Positions 21,755 to 30,048 of a stretch of DNA of 64,000 nt are shown piece by piece. The notes beneath the pieces were generated by a model. It was not told the origin of the DNA. It saw only the letters and a list, made by a program, of their open reading frames with translations, and searched no databases. The stretch is taken from NCBI RefSeq assembly GCF_009193295.2, contig NZ_CP059973.1, positions 3,410,001 through 3,474,000 on the forward strand, in the 5' to 3' direction. Source of the stretch: Bacteroides luhongzhouii (GTDB taxonomy: Bacteria; Bacteroidota; Bacteroidia; Bacteroidales; Bacteroidaceae). The number at the start of each line of letters is the position of its first letter. Position 1 is the stretch's first letter. A program made the position numbers and the translations under genes.

Positions 21755-21880
21755 ATGTTTGGAATAGACGACCCTTTTATAATTCTGCCTTACCTTCTTT
21801 CGGTGGTATGTGTGATCTTTGCTGCCTGGTTTGGGCTGAAGTATTGGAATAAGGACGACGAAAAAGACGAAACTCGATGA
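21755..21880 (+). CDS. 41-residue symporter accessory membrane peptide
   Basis: A short gene encoding 41 residues: MFGIDDPFIILPYLLSVVCV opens it, then IFAAWFGLKYW completes one membrane helix of about 20 residues (9-28), ending in a charged tail (KDDEKDETR). Its stop codon overlaps the start of the following sodium:solute symporter gene (ATGA, 21877-21880), and the pair has its own promoter. This tight pairing is the basis for calling it a symporter small accessory protein. It may assist assembly or stability of the transporter; that role is inferred. It is easily missed because of its length. Confidence 0.8.
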   Translation: MFGIDDPFIILPYLLSVVCVIFAAWFGLKYWNKDDEKDETR

Positions 21881-23430
21881 ATACATTTACACTCGGCTTG
21901 ATTGTGATAGGATATCTCCTGTCACTAGCTTACCTCGGCTTTCTGGGATATAAGAAAACAACGAACACCAGCGACTATCTGGTAGGCGGACGTCAGATGA
22001 ATCCTATTGTTATGGCACTTTCTTACGGTGCTACGTTTATCTCCGCATCGGCTATTGTAGGTTTTGGAGGAGTGGCGGCGGCTTTCGGAATGGGGATTCA
22101 ATGGCTCTGTTTCCTGAATATGTTTATCGGAGTTGTCATTGCTTTCATCTTTTTCGGTTTGCGCACCCGGCGTATGGGAGCAAAGCTGAATGTGAGCACT
22201 TTCCCCCAATTATTAGGCCGTCATTTCCGTTCCCGTAATATACAGGTATTTGTTGCTGCTGTTATTTTTGTCGGAATGCCACTTTATGCAGCAGTCGTGA
22301 TGAAAGGGGGAGCTGTATTTATCGAACAGATTTTTCAGATTGATTTCAATATCTCTTTGTTGATATTTACATTGGTCATTGCCGCTTATGTTATTGCAGG
22401 CGGTATGAAAGGAGTCATGTATACAGATGCTTTACAGGCAGTTATCATGTTTGCTTGTATGCTGTTTCTATTATTCTCTCTATACCAGGTGCTCGGTATG
22501 GGTTTTACTGAAGCGAATAAAGAGTTGACTGCCATTGCTCCGTTAGTCCCGGAAAAATTCAAAGCATTAGGACATCAGGGATGGACTACAATGCCTGTTA
22601 CAGGTTCACCGCAATGGTATTCACTTGTAACTTCCCTTATTTTGGGAGTAGGAATCGGATGTCTTGCGCAACCCCAGCTGGTGGTTCGTTTTATGACTGT
22701 CGAGAGTGGCAAACAATTAAATCGCGGTGTATTTATCGGTTGTTTCTTTTTGATTATAACAGTAGGAGCTATCTATCATGCCGGAGCTTTGAGTAACCTT
22801 TTCTTCCTGAAAACAGAAGGAGCGGTTGCTACCGAAGTAGTGCAGGATATCGATAAGATTATTCCATATTTTATTAATAAAGCGATGCCCGACTGGTTTG
22901 CCGCACTCTTTATGTTGTGCATCCTTTCAGCCAGTATGTCTACACTAAGCTCACAGTTTCATACGATGGGGGCTTCGGTAGGTTCTGATATTTATGGAAC
23001 TTATAAACCCCGTTCGCGGAATAAACTAACCAATGTGATTCGTCTGGGAGTATTGTTTTCTATCCTGGTCAGCTACATAATCTGTTATATGTTGCCTCAT
23101 GATATTATTGCCCGTGGAACTTCTATTTTTATGGGGATTTGTGCGGCAGCTTTCCTTCCGTCCTATTTCTGTGCATTATATTGGAAGAAAGCTACTAAGC
23201 AAGGTGTCATGGCAAGTCTTTGGGTCGGAACAATCGGTAGCCTGTTTGCTCTTGTGTTTCTTCATCAGAAAGAATCTGCGGCATTGGGTATCTGCAAAGC
23301 ATTATTTGGACGGGATGTGTTGATTACCACTTATCCTTTTCCGGTGATTGACCCTATATTGTTTGCCTTACCATTATCTGTATTGGCTATCATCATAATC
23401 AGCTTAATGACCTGTAAAAATAAGTATTAA
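21877..23430 (+). CDS. Sodium:solute symporter (SSS family)
   Basis: 517 residues with about 13 hydrophobic segments. The N-terminus (FTLGLIVIGYLLSLAYLGFLGYKKTTNTSDYLVGGRQMNP) and the conserved YVIAGGMKGVMYTDALQAVIM block identify the SSS family, which couples uptake of small organic solutes to sodium. AALFMLCILSASMSTLSSQFHTMGAS is the conserved sodium-site helix. It overlaps by four bases with the 41-residue peptide gene upstream. Substrate cannot be told; monocarboxylates or amino acids are common for related proteins. The 3' end faces a minus-strand gene across an inverted repeat. Confidence 0.93.
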   Translation: MNTFTLGLIVIGYLLSLAYLGFLGYKKTTNTSDYLVGGRQMNPIVMALSYGATFISASAIVGFGGVAAAFGMGIQWLCFLNMFIGVVIAFIFFGLRTRRMGAKLNVSTFPQLLGRHFRSRNIQVFVAAVIFVGMPLYAAVVMKGGAVFIEQIFQIDFNISLLIFTLVIAAYVIAGGMKGVMYTDALQAVIMFACMLFLLFSLYQVLGMGFTEANKELTAIAPLVPEKFKALGHQGWTTMPVTGSPQWYSLVTSLILGVGIGCLAQPQLVVRFMTVESGKQLNRGVFIGCFFLIITVGAIYHAGALSNLFFLKTEGAVATEVVQDIDKIIPYFINKAMPDWFAALFMLCILSASMSTLSSQFHTMGASVGSDIYGTYKPRSRNKLTNVIRLGVLFSILVSYIICYMLPHDIIARGTSIFMGICAAAFLPSYFCALYWKKATKQGVMASLWVGTIGSLFALVFLHQKESAALGICKALFGRDVLITTYPFPVIDPILFALPLSVLAIIIISLMTCKNKY

Positions 23431-23485
23431 GTATTAACCGTAGCCTTTGGTATGCTTATTCGCATGGCATAATATTTAATACTTA
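23421..23485. terminator. Bidirectional inverted repeat between convergent genes
   Basis: Arms TAAGTATTAA (23421-23430, including the symporter stop codon) and TTAATACTTA (23476-23485) are perfect, with an additional TATGC/GCATA pairing inside. It lies exactly between converging genes, so it may terminate both. Confidence 0.5.
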
Positions 23486-23487
23486 TC

Positions 23488-24879
23488 TCATGCTTTTATT
23501 TTCTTCTTGTAGGATTCGTAGCGCGACATGATATCACGGACGAAATTGTAAGTCTCAATACCACGGAAATATCCGTTTTTGCAGACAGGATCGGTAAAGT
23601 ATTCTTCATTGCTTTTGAGCAGGATGAAGTTTTCTACATTATCTTTCCATACCAGTTTGTTCTTCCCGTATTTTTCGGCTAGTGCCATGGCATCGTATAT
23701 ATGTCCCAAGCCGGCATTATAAGATGCCAGAATGAAGTTGAGTCGTTCCTGTTTGTCGGGAATCATACTGAAACTGCGGTCGGTGGCGGCGATATATTTA
23801 ATAGCCGCTTTCACACTTTCCTCCGGATTCTGCTCCTTGCCGGGAGGTACTCCCATTGCCCGGGCGGTGGCGGGCATTAACTGCATCAGTCCTTTGGCAC
23901 CAGCCCAGGAAACAGCTGTGGTATCGAAATTAGATTCCGTATAGGCCAGTGACGCCAGCATACGCCAATCCCATCCGATATCTTTGGAATACTTTCTGAA
24001 TAAATCATCATAATGAGATATTTTTCCCTCTTTCAATGAAAGGATAGGAGAGTGGGGCATCATTTTACTATTCTCAAAATAACGTTTCATACTGGCAGTG
24101 TAGGCAGGAGAAGTCATATTTTCCTGATGCCATTTAGTAGCGGCGGCTGCCAGTTCGGGACTGTCTTTTCGCACTGCCCATGAAGACCGTTGATCGAAAC
24201 TGATAGACAGATCGATATTTAAATTAGGATAATAGGTCTTATTCAGTTTTGCTAAATCGTTGTCGGCCACCGTATACGGAATTTTTCCTTGCGCCACTTG
24301 TGTTATCAGATCTTCAATGGTTGTACTGTCATTGGTTACTTCATGAATCCGGATGCCGCCTCCTAATTCGCTGTTCAGATTGACGAGGCGGTCATAATAT
24401 TTTCCCGGCTTTACATATATATCTTTTCCTACCAGTTCGGTTACGTCTTCTAATGGTTTCTGTTTTCCTCTTCCTTGCTGAACAATCACCTGATGAGTGA
24501 TGACATCTTCACCACAATAAAGAAGACTGTCTTTCCATTCTTTGGTGATAGGCAGATTATAGGCAATCATATCTCCTTCACCTGCCAGTAATTTTTGGAT
24601 CATTTCGTCAACACTGTTGGCTACTTCAATTCTAAGCTTTAATCCCAGACTTTTGGCAAACTGCTCGCTAAGTTCATACTGGAATCCCATTTCTTGTCCC
24701 CGGTAAATAAAATAGGAAGTAGAGCTATATAATGTCAATACAACCAGTTCTCCACTATCTTTTATTTGTGGAAGATCACGTGTGGATTCATCCGTTGTAT
24801 TATGTTGCTTGTTCCGGCATCCGAACACACAACAGAGCAATACAAGGAATAAAGGGATAATCAGTGTCTTGACATTCAT
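23488..24879 (-). CDS. MltF-like lytic transglycosylase lipoprotein
   Basis: About 463 residues from the preferred start. A lipoprotein signal (FLVLLCCVFGC) is followed by a periplasmic solute-binding-type domain (about 40-270: LVVLTLYSSTSYFIYRGQEMGFQYELSEQFA) and a C-terminal SLT transglycosylase domain (about 290-440) with catalytic Glu315 in AYTESNFD and GLMQLMPATARAMG. This is the MltF architecture: the enzyme cleaves the MurNAc-GlcNAc bond of peptidoglycan, forming anhydro-muropeptides. The frame is open to 24927, but those extra residues (MRVENGELRVKSKMSG) come from a low-complexity repeat overlapping the end of udk, so the ATG at 24879 is chosen. Confidence 0.9.
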   Translation of the reverse strand: MNVKTLIIPLFLVLLCCVFGCRNKQHNTTDESTRDLPQIKDSGELVVLTLYSSTSYFIYRGQEMGFQYELSEQFAKSLGLKLRIEVANSVDEMIQKLLAGEGDMIAYNLPITKEWKDSLLYCGEDVITHQVIVQQGRGKQKPLEDVTELVGKDIYVKPGKYYDRLVNLNSELGGGIRIHEVTNDSTTIEDLITQVAQGKIPYTVADNDLAKLNKTYYPNLNIDLSISFDQRSSWAVRKDSPELAAAATKWHQENMTSPAYTASMKRYFENSKMMPHSPILSLKEGKISHYDDLFRKYSKDIGWDWRMLASLAYTESNFDTTAVSWAGAKGLMQLMPATARAMGVPPGKEQNPEESVKAAIKYIAATDRSFSMIPDKQERLNFILASYNAGLGHIYDAMALAEKYGKNKLVWKDNVENFILLKSNEEYFTDPVCKNGYFRGIETYNFVRDIMSRYESYKKKIKA

Positions 24880-24898
24880 ACCTGACATTTTGCTTTTA

Positions 24899-24929
24899 AC
24901 TCTCAACTCTCCATTCTCCACTCTCAACT
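24899..24929. repeat. Low-complexity ACTCTCAACT repeat between udk and mltF-like gene
   Basis: The 10-mer ACTCTCAACT occurs at 24899-24908 and 24920-24929 with CTCC/TTCTCC units between. It includes the udk stop codon and accounts for the spurious N-terminal extension of the transglycosylase frame. Confidence 0.6.
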
Positions 24930-25535
24930 TTTCAAGTGTTTCTTGATGTACATAGTCAGTATATCGATAGCTACCTTATTACTGCCGCCTTCCGGTACAA
25001 TGAGGTCGGCATATCGTTTGCAAGGTTCGATAAATTGCAGGTGCATAGGCTTTAAAACCCGTGTATAGCGTTCCATTACAGCTTCGGCAGTACGTCCGCG
25101 TTCAATAACATCTCTTTGGATAACACGTATCAGGCGTTCGTCGGGATCGGCATCTACAAAAATTTTGAGGTCCATCATATTGCGCAGCTTTTTATCACAT
25201 AAGGCAAGGATTCCTTCAATGATAACCACTTCACGAGGTTCGATATGAATCGTTTCGGGCTGGCGCGTACAAGTGAGATAAGAATAGGTAGGCTGTTCGA
25301 TGCTATTTCCATCTTTCAGCATCATGACATGTTTGGAAAGTAGACTCCATTCAAAAGCATCGGGATGGTCAAAATTGATATTCTGGCGTTCTTCAACCGG
25401 GACATGACTACTGTCTTTGTAGTATGAATCCTGTGGTAAGAGTACTACTTCTCCTGCGGGGAGGCTTTCTATAATTTTCCGTACGACGGTGGTCTTTCCG
25501 GAGCCCGTTCCGCCTGCTATTCCTATAATTAACAT
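24924..25535 (-). CDS. udk: Uridine kinase
   Basis: 203 residues from ATG at 25535. The P-loop is immediately at the start (MLIIGIAGGTGSGKTTVVRK), followed by QDSYYKDSSHVP, NFDHPDAFEWSLL and IIEGILAL, all standard uridine kinase motifs. RLIRVIQRDVIERGR is the lid region. It phosphorylates uridine and cytidine to UMP and CMP in pyrimidine salvage. The open frame extends to 25577, but the added residues (MQKYSIWFKYTFKE) are not conserved and lie over the leader, so the later start is used. Its promoter probably overlaps a 20-base palindrome shared with the divergent Dabb gene. Confidence 0.95.
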   Translation of the reverse strand: MLIIGIAGGTGSGKTTVVRKIIESLPAGEVVLLPQDSYYKDSSHVPVEERQNINFDHPDAFEWSLLSKHVMMLKDGNSIEQPTYSYLTCTRQPETIHIEPREVVIIEGILALCDKKLRNMMDLKIFVDADPDERLIRVIQRDVIERGRTAEAVMERYTRVLKPMHLQFIEPCKRYADLIVPEGGSNKVAIDILTMYIKKHLKS

Positions 25536-25582
25536 CTCTTTAAATGTATATTTGAACCAAATAGAGTATTTTTGCATTACTA

Positions 25583-25602
25583 TTAATGCAATATTGCATT
25601 AA
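25583..25602. promoter_or_regulatory. Perfect 20-base palindrome between divergent genes
   Basis: A perfect dyad (half-site TTAATGCAAT) lies between the udk start (25535, minus) and the Dabb gene (25643, plus). Promoter-like TAnnTTTG elements point at it from both sides: TATTTTTG at 25567-25574 on plus, and TATATTTG on minus (25615 to 25608). Predicted start sites fall at or beside the palindrome, as for an operator. Confidence 0.55.
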
Positions 25603-25642
25603 CATGACAAATATAGAAACAATTCATTAAAATAACAACGTA

Positions 25643-25942
25643 ATGGTAAAACACATTGTATTATTTAAGTTAAAAGACGAAGTTCCTGCTGAAGAGAAAC
25701 TGGTAGTCATGACTAAATTCAAGGAAGCGATAGAAGCTCTTCCTGCTAAAATTTCTGTCATTCGCAAAGTGGAAGTCGGATTGAATATGAATCCTGGTGA
25801 AACATGGAATATTGCGCTTTACAGTGAGTTTGATACACTAGAAGATGTGAAATACTACGCAACACATCCCGACCATGTAGCTGCCGGCAAGATTCTGGCT
25901 GAAACGAAGGAAAGTCGTGCATGTGTAGACTATGAATTATAA
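25643..25942 (+). CDS. Dabb (stress-responsive alpha/beta barrel) domain protein
   Basis: 99 residues, the full length of a single Dabb ferredoxin-like domain. MVKHIVLFKLKDEVPAEEK is the typical first strand and helix, and YSEFDTLEDVKYYATHPDHVAAGKIL is the typical end. These proteins form dimeric barrels and are usually of unknown function; some are monooxygenase-like or cyclase-like. It is followed 15 bases later by the DsbD-like gene and may share its transcript. Confidence 0.88.
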   Translation: MVKHIVLFKLKDEVPAEEKLVVMTKFKEAIEALPAKISVIRKVEVGLNMNPGETWNIALYSEFDTLEDVKYYATHPDHVAAGKILAETKESRACVDYEL

Positions 25943-25957
25943 ACCTAAAAAATAAAG

Positions 25958-28012
25958 ATGAGAAAAATAATCTCTTTCCTGCTTTTAAGCTTTGTTGTAT
26001 ATGCATTGCAAGCGCAGATCAAAGATCCGGTAAAGTTTAAAACAGAGCTGACCTCTCTCTCCGATACGGAGGCAGAGGTGGTGTTTACAGCTGCCATTGA
26101 TAATGGTTGGCATGTTTATTCTACCGACCTGGGAGATGGCGGTCCTATTTCTGCAACATTTAATGTTGATAATAAATCGGGTGTCGAGCTTGTTGGTAAA
26201 CTGAAGCCTGTGGGCAAAGAAGTATCTACTTTCGATAAATTGTTCGAAATGAAGGTACGTTATTTCGAGAATACAGCAAAGTTTGTGCAGAAAGTGAAAT
26301 TTACGGGTGGAGCTTACGAGATAGAAGGTTATCTGGAATATGGAGCTTGTGATGACGAGAGTTGTCTGCCTCCTACTCAAGTGCCATTCAAGTTTTCGGG
26401 AGTAGCGAAAGCCGGAAATGCTGCCGCAGCGAAAACAGAACAACCGAAGCAAAAGGTAGCGGAAAAAGAAGCTGCGACTCCTGTTGTCGCGAAAGACTCT
26501 TCTGCTATGATGGAGTTGGTTCCTGCAACTACAACGGAAGCTGTCACGGATATTCAGCCGGCAGTTGCTTCCAGTGAACTTTGGAAACCCGTTATCAGTG
26601 ATCTGCAAGCATTAGGAGAAGAGCACGGTCAGGAGGATATGTCCTGGATATATATATTCATTACAGGGTTCCTTGGAGGGTTATTGGCTTTGTTCACTCC
26701 TTGTGTGTGGCCGATTATTCCGATGACAGTCAGCTTTTTTCTGAAACGTAGTAAAGACAAAAAGAAAGGAATTCGTGATGCGTGGACGTATGGTGCATCT
26801 ATCGTCGTGATTTATGTAGCATTAGGTTTGGCCATCACGTTGATTTTCGGTGCCAGCGCATTAAACGCTTTGTCTACTAATGCTATTTTCAACATTCTCT
26901 TCTTCCTGATGCTGGTGATTTTTGCCGCTTCATTCTTTGGAGCGTTTGAAATCAGACTACCTTCGAAGTGGGGAAACGCAGTAGATAGCAAAGCGGAATC
27001 TACGACTGGATTACTGAGTATTTTCCTGATGGCTTTCACGCTTTCACTGGTATCTTTCTCTTGTACGGGGCCGATTATCGGGTTCCTGCTGGTACAGGTA
27101 TCTACCACAGGAAGTGTGGTTGCTCCGGCAATCGGTATGTTGGGATTTGCCATTGCTTTGGCATTGCCATTTACACTTTTCGCCCTGTTCCCGTCTTGGC
27201 TGAAATCTATGCCAAAGTCCGGCGGATGGATGAATGTAATCAAAGTAACGCTGGGTTTCCTCGAATTGGCGTTTGCGCTTAAATTCTTGTCGGTAGCTGA
27301 TTTGGCTTACGGTTGGAGACTGCTTGACCGCGAAACATTCCTGGCTCTGTGGATTGTAATCTTTGCTTTGCTTGGATTCTATCTGTTGGGTAAGATCAAG
27401 TTTCCGCATGATGACGATGATAATAAGGTGGGAGTCACCCGCTTCTTTATGGCATTAATTTCTTTTGCGTTCGCCGTATATATGGTTCCCGGTTTGTGGG
27501 GAGCACCATTAAAGGCCGTATCTGCATTTGCTCCACCTATGCAGACGCAAGACTTCAATTTGTATAAGAATGAGGTACATGCGAAATTCGATGATTATGA
27601 TTTAGGAATGGAATATGCCCGTCTGAACGGAAAGCCCGTCATGCTCGATTTTACCGGATATGGTTGCGTAAACTGTCGTAAGATGGAAGCAGCAGTGTGG
27701 ACTGATCCGAAAGTGAGTGATTTGATTAATAACGATTACGTACTGATTACTCTCTATGTGGATAATAAGACTCCGTTGACAGAACCCGTAAAGATAATCG
27801 AGAATGGAACAGAACGTACTTTGCGTACTGTCGGCGATAAATGGAGCTATCTGCAACGTGTGAAATTCGGAGCCAACGCCCAGCCTTTCTATGTATTGCT
27901 GGACAATCAGGGCAAGCCGTTGAATAAGTCGTATGCTTATAATGAAGATATTCCTAAGTATATCGAATTCTTGCAGACCGGCTTGGAGAATTATAAGAAA
28001 GAGAAAAATTAA
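25958..28012 (+). CDS. DsbD-like thiol:disulfide interchange protein
   Basis: 684 residues. Domains: signal peptide (to about 20), periplasmic DsbD-alpha-like domain (about 25-145) with YGACDDESCLPPTQVPF, a flexible Ala/Thr/Val linker, an eight-helix CcdA/DsbD membrane domain (about 225-510) with the electron-relay cysteines in TPCVWPIIPMT and SFSCTGPIIGF, and a C-terminal thioredoxin-like domain (about 540-680) with the pair Cys570/Cys573 in GYGCVNCRKME. It passes electrons from cytoplasmic thioredoxin to periplasmic disulfide isomerases or cytochrome maturation proteins. A strong terminator follows. Confidence 0.94.
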   Translation: MRKIISFLLLSFVVYALQAQIKDPVKFKTELTSLSDTEAEVVFTAAIDNGWHVYSTDLGDGGPISATFNVDNKSGVELVGKLKPVGKEVSTFDKLFEMKVRYFENTAKFVQKVKFTGGAYEIEGYLEYGACDDESCLPPTQVPFKFSGVAKAGNAAAAKTEQPKQKVAEKEAATPVVAKDSSAMMELVPATTTEAVTDIQPAVASSELWKPVISDLQALGEEHGQEDMSWIYIFITGFLGGLLALFTPCVWPIIPMTVSFFLKRSKDKKKGIRDAWTYGASIVVIYVALGLAITLIFGASALNALSTNAIFNILFFLMLVIFAASFFGAFEIRLPSKWGNAVDSKAESTTGLLSIFLMAFTLSLVSFSCTGPIIGFLLVQVSTTGSVVAPAIGMLGFAIALALPFTLFALFPSWLKSMPKSGGWMNVIKVTLGFLELAFALKFLSVADLAYGWRLLDRETFLALWIVIFALLGFYLLGKIKFPHDDDDNKVGVTRFFMALISFAFAVYMVPGLWGAPLKAVSAFAPPMQTQDFNLYKNEVHAKFDDYDLGMEYARLNGKPVMLDFTGYGCVNCRKMEAAVWTDPKVSDLINNDYVLITLYVDNKTPLTEPVKIIENGTERTLRTVGDKWSYLQRVKFGANAQPFYVLLDNQGKPLNKSYAYNEDIPKYIEFLQTGLENYKKEKN

Positions 28013-28050
28013 TATCTTTGATAAGGCACTGTCTTGAATGATAAATGAAA

Positions 28051-28095
28051 TAAAAGCGGTCTCATCTTTTCGGTGAGATCGCTTTTATTTTTTTA
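28051..28095 (+). terminator. Rho-independent terminator after dsbD-like gene
   Basis: A 13-base stem (28052-28064 against 28074-28086, one G-T wobble) with a nine-base loop, running into a T-rich tract. Confidence 0.88.
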
Positions 28096-28133
28096 TTTCA
28101 GAAAAAATACATACGTTTGTAACATCATAACAA

Positions 28134-28141
28134 TACCTTTG
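28134..28141 (+). promoter_or_regulatory. Promoter -7 element of second ECF sigma gene
   Basis: TACCTTTG, an exact TAnnTTTG match also used by the sigma gene at 473, lies 20 bases before the ATG at 28162. A clear TTTG at the usual upstream distance is not seen. Confidence 0.5.
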
Positions 28142-28161
28142 TGCCCAAAAATAAAGAAAAT

Positions 28162-28764
28162 ATGTACGCAACAGACACTCTTGTAAATGAACGGGAATTG
28201 GTTCTCCGTCTGATAGACGGAGATGAAGAGGCCTTTTGCGAACTTTATGCCGCTTACAAGAATCGTTTGCTCTACTTCGCCCTGAAGTTCGTCAAATCGC
28301 GTGAATTTGCTGAAGATATTTTTCAGGATGCATTTACGGTAGTCTGGCAAACTCGTCGTTTCATCAATCCCGAAGCCTCTTTTTCTTCCTACCTTTATAC
28401 CATCGTACGTAATCGTATTCTGAATCAGTTGCGTGACATGGCTAATGAAGATCAGCTGAAAGAACAGATTCTTTCTCAAGCGATCGATTCAACTAACGAA
28501 ACCAATAACCATATTTTGCTCAATGATTTGAAAGAGATTATTGACCGTGCATTGGAACAATTGACACCCCGTCAACGGGAAGTGTTCAAAATGAGCCGTG
28601 AGCTACAGATGTCTCATAAAGAAATAGCCGAAGCATTGGGTGTCTCTGTTCATACTGTACAGGAGCATATTTCAGTCTCTCTGAAAGTGATTCGCTCTTA
28701 TCTGACTAAATATTCAAGTACATCGGCTGATATACTTTTGATTCTATTTTGTTTGAATTTATAA
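28162..28764 (+). CDS. ECF-type RNA polymerase sigma factor (second locus)
   Basis: 200 residues. Region 2 is visible at about 20-90 (EAFCELYAAYKNRLLYFALKFVKSREFAEDIFQDAFTVVW) and region 4 at about 130-185 (LTPRQREVFKMSRELQMSHKEIAEALGVSVHTVQEH). It opens a second locus with the same order as the first: sigma, FecR, STN-SusC, SusD. The ATG at 28162 is preferred to the upstream GTG at 28141, which lies inside the promoter element. It should respond to the substrate of the SusC encoded at 30049 and activate its operon. Confidence 0.92.
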   Translation: MYATDTLVNERELVLRLIDGDEEAFCELYAAYKNRLLYFALKFVKSREFAEDIFQDAFTVVWQTRRFINPEASFSSYLYTIVRNRILNQLRDMANEDQLKEQILSQAIDSTNETNNHILLNDLKEIIDRALEQLTPRQREVFKMSRELQMSHKEIAEALGVSVHTVQEHISVSLKVIRSYLTKYSSTSADILLILFCLNL

Positions 28765-28853
28765 TAAATGTTAATCACACCCTAGTTCTTTCTTACTTTT
28801 GTGTATTACTTATACAAAGGGAAGGAAATTAATATCCTTATTTTGAATGCGTG

Positions 28854-29840
28854 ATGAAAGATACTAAAACAGAAAAAGATAAATTGCATCGTTACTTGGA
28901 TGATTTTTATACCCGGGAAGAGGCTTCGCAATTTTTGCAAAGTATAAAAGATACAGAAAACCAAGATTTATTGGATGAACTGGCAGCAGAGGTTTGGGAA
29001 GAATCCGGAAACTTGCAGCCAGCTACTGATTTGGAACGGGAAAAATATAAGAGAGAGGCACGTCAATTATTGAAACGTATTGAACACAAAAAACGTACCT
29101 GGTTCCGCCGGGTGTCTGTGGTGGCGGTTAGTACGGCGGCTGTCATAGTCATTATAATAGGGAGTGTCAACTTTTTTCGGTATATGAATGAACTGCAAGT
29201 CACACTTGCCGAAGTTACCACTTCTTTTGGTGAGAAAAGACAAGTGACTTTGCCGGATGGAACTCTTTTGGTATTGAATTCTTGTTCTCAAGTGCGTTAT
29301 CCGGATCGTTTTGTGGGAGATAGCCGTGAAATAGAACTTGAAGGTGAGGGATATTTCCGTGTTGCTCGTAATGAAAAGATGCCATTTATTGTAAAGACGA
29401 AGCGGCTGGATGTTCAGGTGTTAGGTACCCGGTTTGACGTTAAATCTTATTCAACGGATGAAATTGTATCTGTGAGTGTGGAGAGTGGTAAGGTGCAGGT
29501 TGATTTGCCGGAAGCGATGATGAGGCTGATTGCAAAAGAACAGGTGCTTATCAATACAGTTTCCGGAGAATATAGCAAGAAAACAGAAGATAGGGGAGTG
29601 GCCGTCTGGATGAAAGGAGGTTTACGTTTCTACAGTACACCGATTCGGGATGTGGCAAAAGAACTGGAACGTGTATATAATTGCCGGATTACTTTTGCTC
29701 CCGGTCAGGATTTCAACAACTTGATTACCGGTGAGCACGATAATAAGAGTCTGGAGGCCGTGCTTAAATCCATCGAATTTATCAGCGGTGATATCAAATA
29801 TAAGAAAGAAGGCATTAATGTCCTTCTTTATAAAGAATGA
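28854..29840 (+). CDS. FecR-family anti-sigma factor (second locus)
   Basis: 328 residues. Cytoplasmic sigma-binding part to about residue 80 (DKLHRYLDDFYTREEASQFLQ), one membrane helix at about 85-110 (SVVAVSTAAVIVIIIGSVNFF), then the periplasmic FecR domain (VTTSFGEKRQVTLPDGTLLVLNSCSQVRYP; IELEGEGYFRVARNEKMPF) and a C-terminal STN-like subdomain (IRDVAKELERVYNCRITFAPG). The ATG at 28854 is used; a GTG directly before it is also possible. It pairs with the sigma factor 90 bases upstream and with the STN domain of the SusC encoded downstream. Confidence 0.9.
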   Translation: MKDTKTEKDKLHRYLDDFYTREEASQFLQSIKDTENQDLLDELAAEVWEESGNLQPATDLEREKYKREARQLLKRIEHKKRTWFRRVSVVAVSTAAVIVIIIGSVNFFRYMNELQVTLAEVTTSFGEKRQVTLPDGTLLVLNSCSQVRYPDRFVGDSREIELEGEGYFRVARNEKMPFIVKTKRLDVQVLGTRFDVKSYSTDEIVSVSVESGKVQVDLPEAMMRLIAKEQVLINTVSGEYSKKTEDRGVAVWMKGGLRFYSTPIRDVAKELERVYNCRITFAPGQDFNNLITGEHDNKSLEAVLKSIEFISGDIKYKKEGINVLLYKE

Positions 29841-30048
29841 GATGAAGAATAGATAATGTTCAACCTTTAAAAGAATAATAGATGAAAACAGCCCCTTCAT
29901 GAACCTCCCTAAAATGATAGAAGCACTCCAAAGGAATGCTCCTATCCGCAATCCGGACGGATATTCATAAGCTTCGACCCAAATGAATAACGTATCGCGC
30001 ATTGCTCGTTTTTAATAACTTTAGTCAATTACTAAAACGCACAAATTT

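Noticed and set aside
24880..24927. N-terminal extension of the MltF-like protein
   Set aside because: The added residues derive from a simple repeat and precede a normal lipoprotein signal peptide; the start at 24879 is better.
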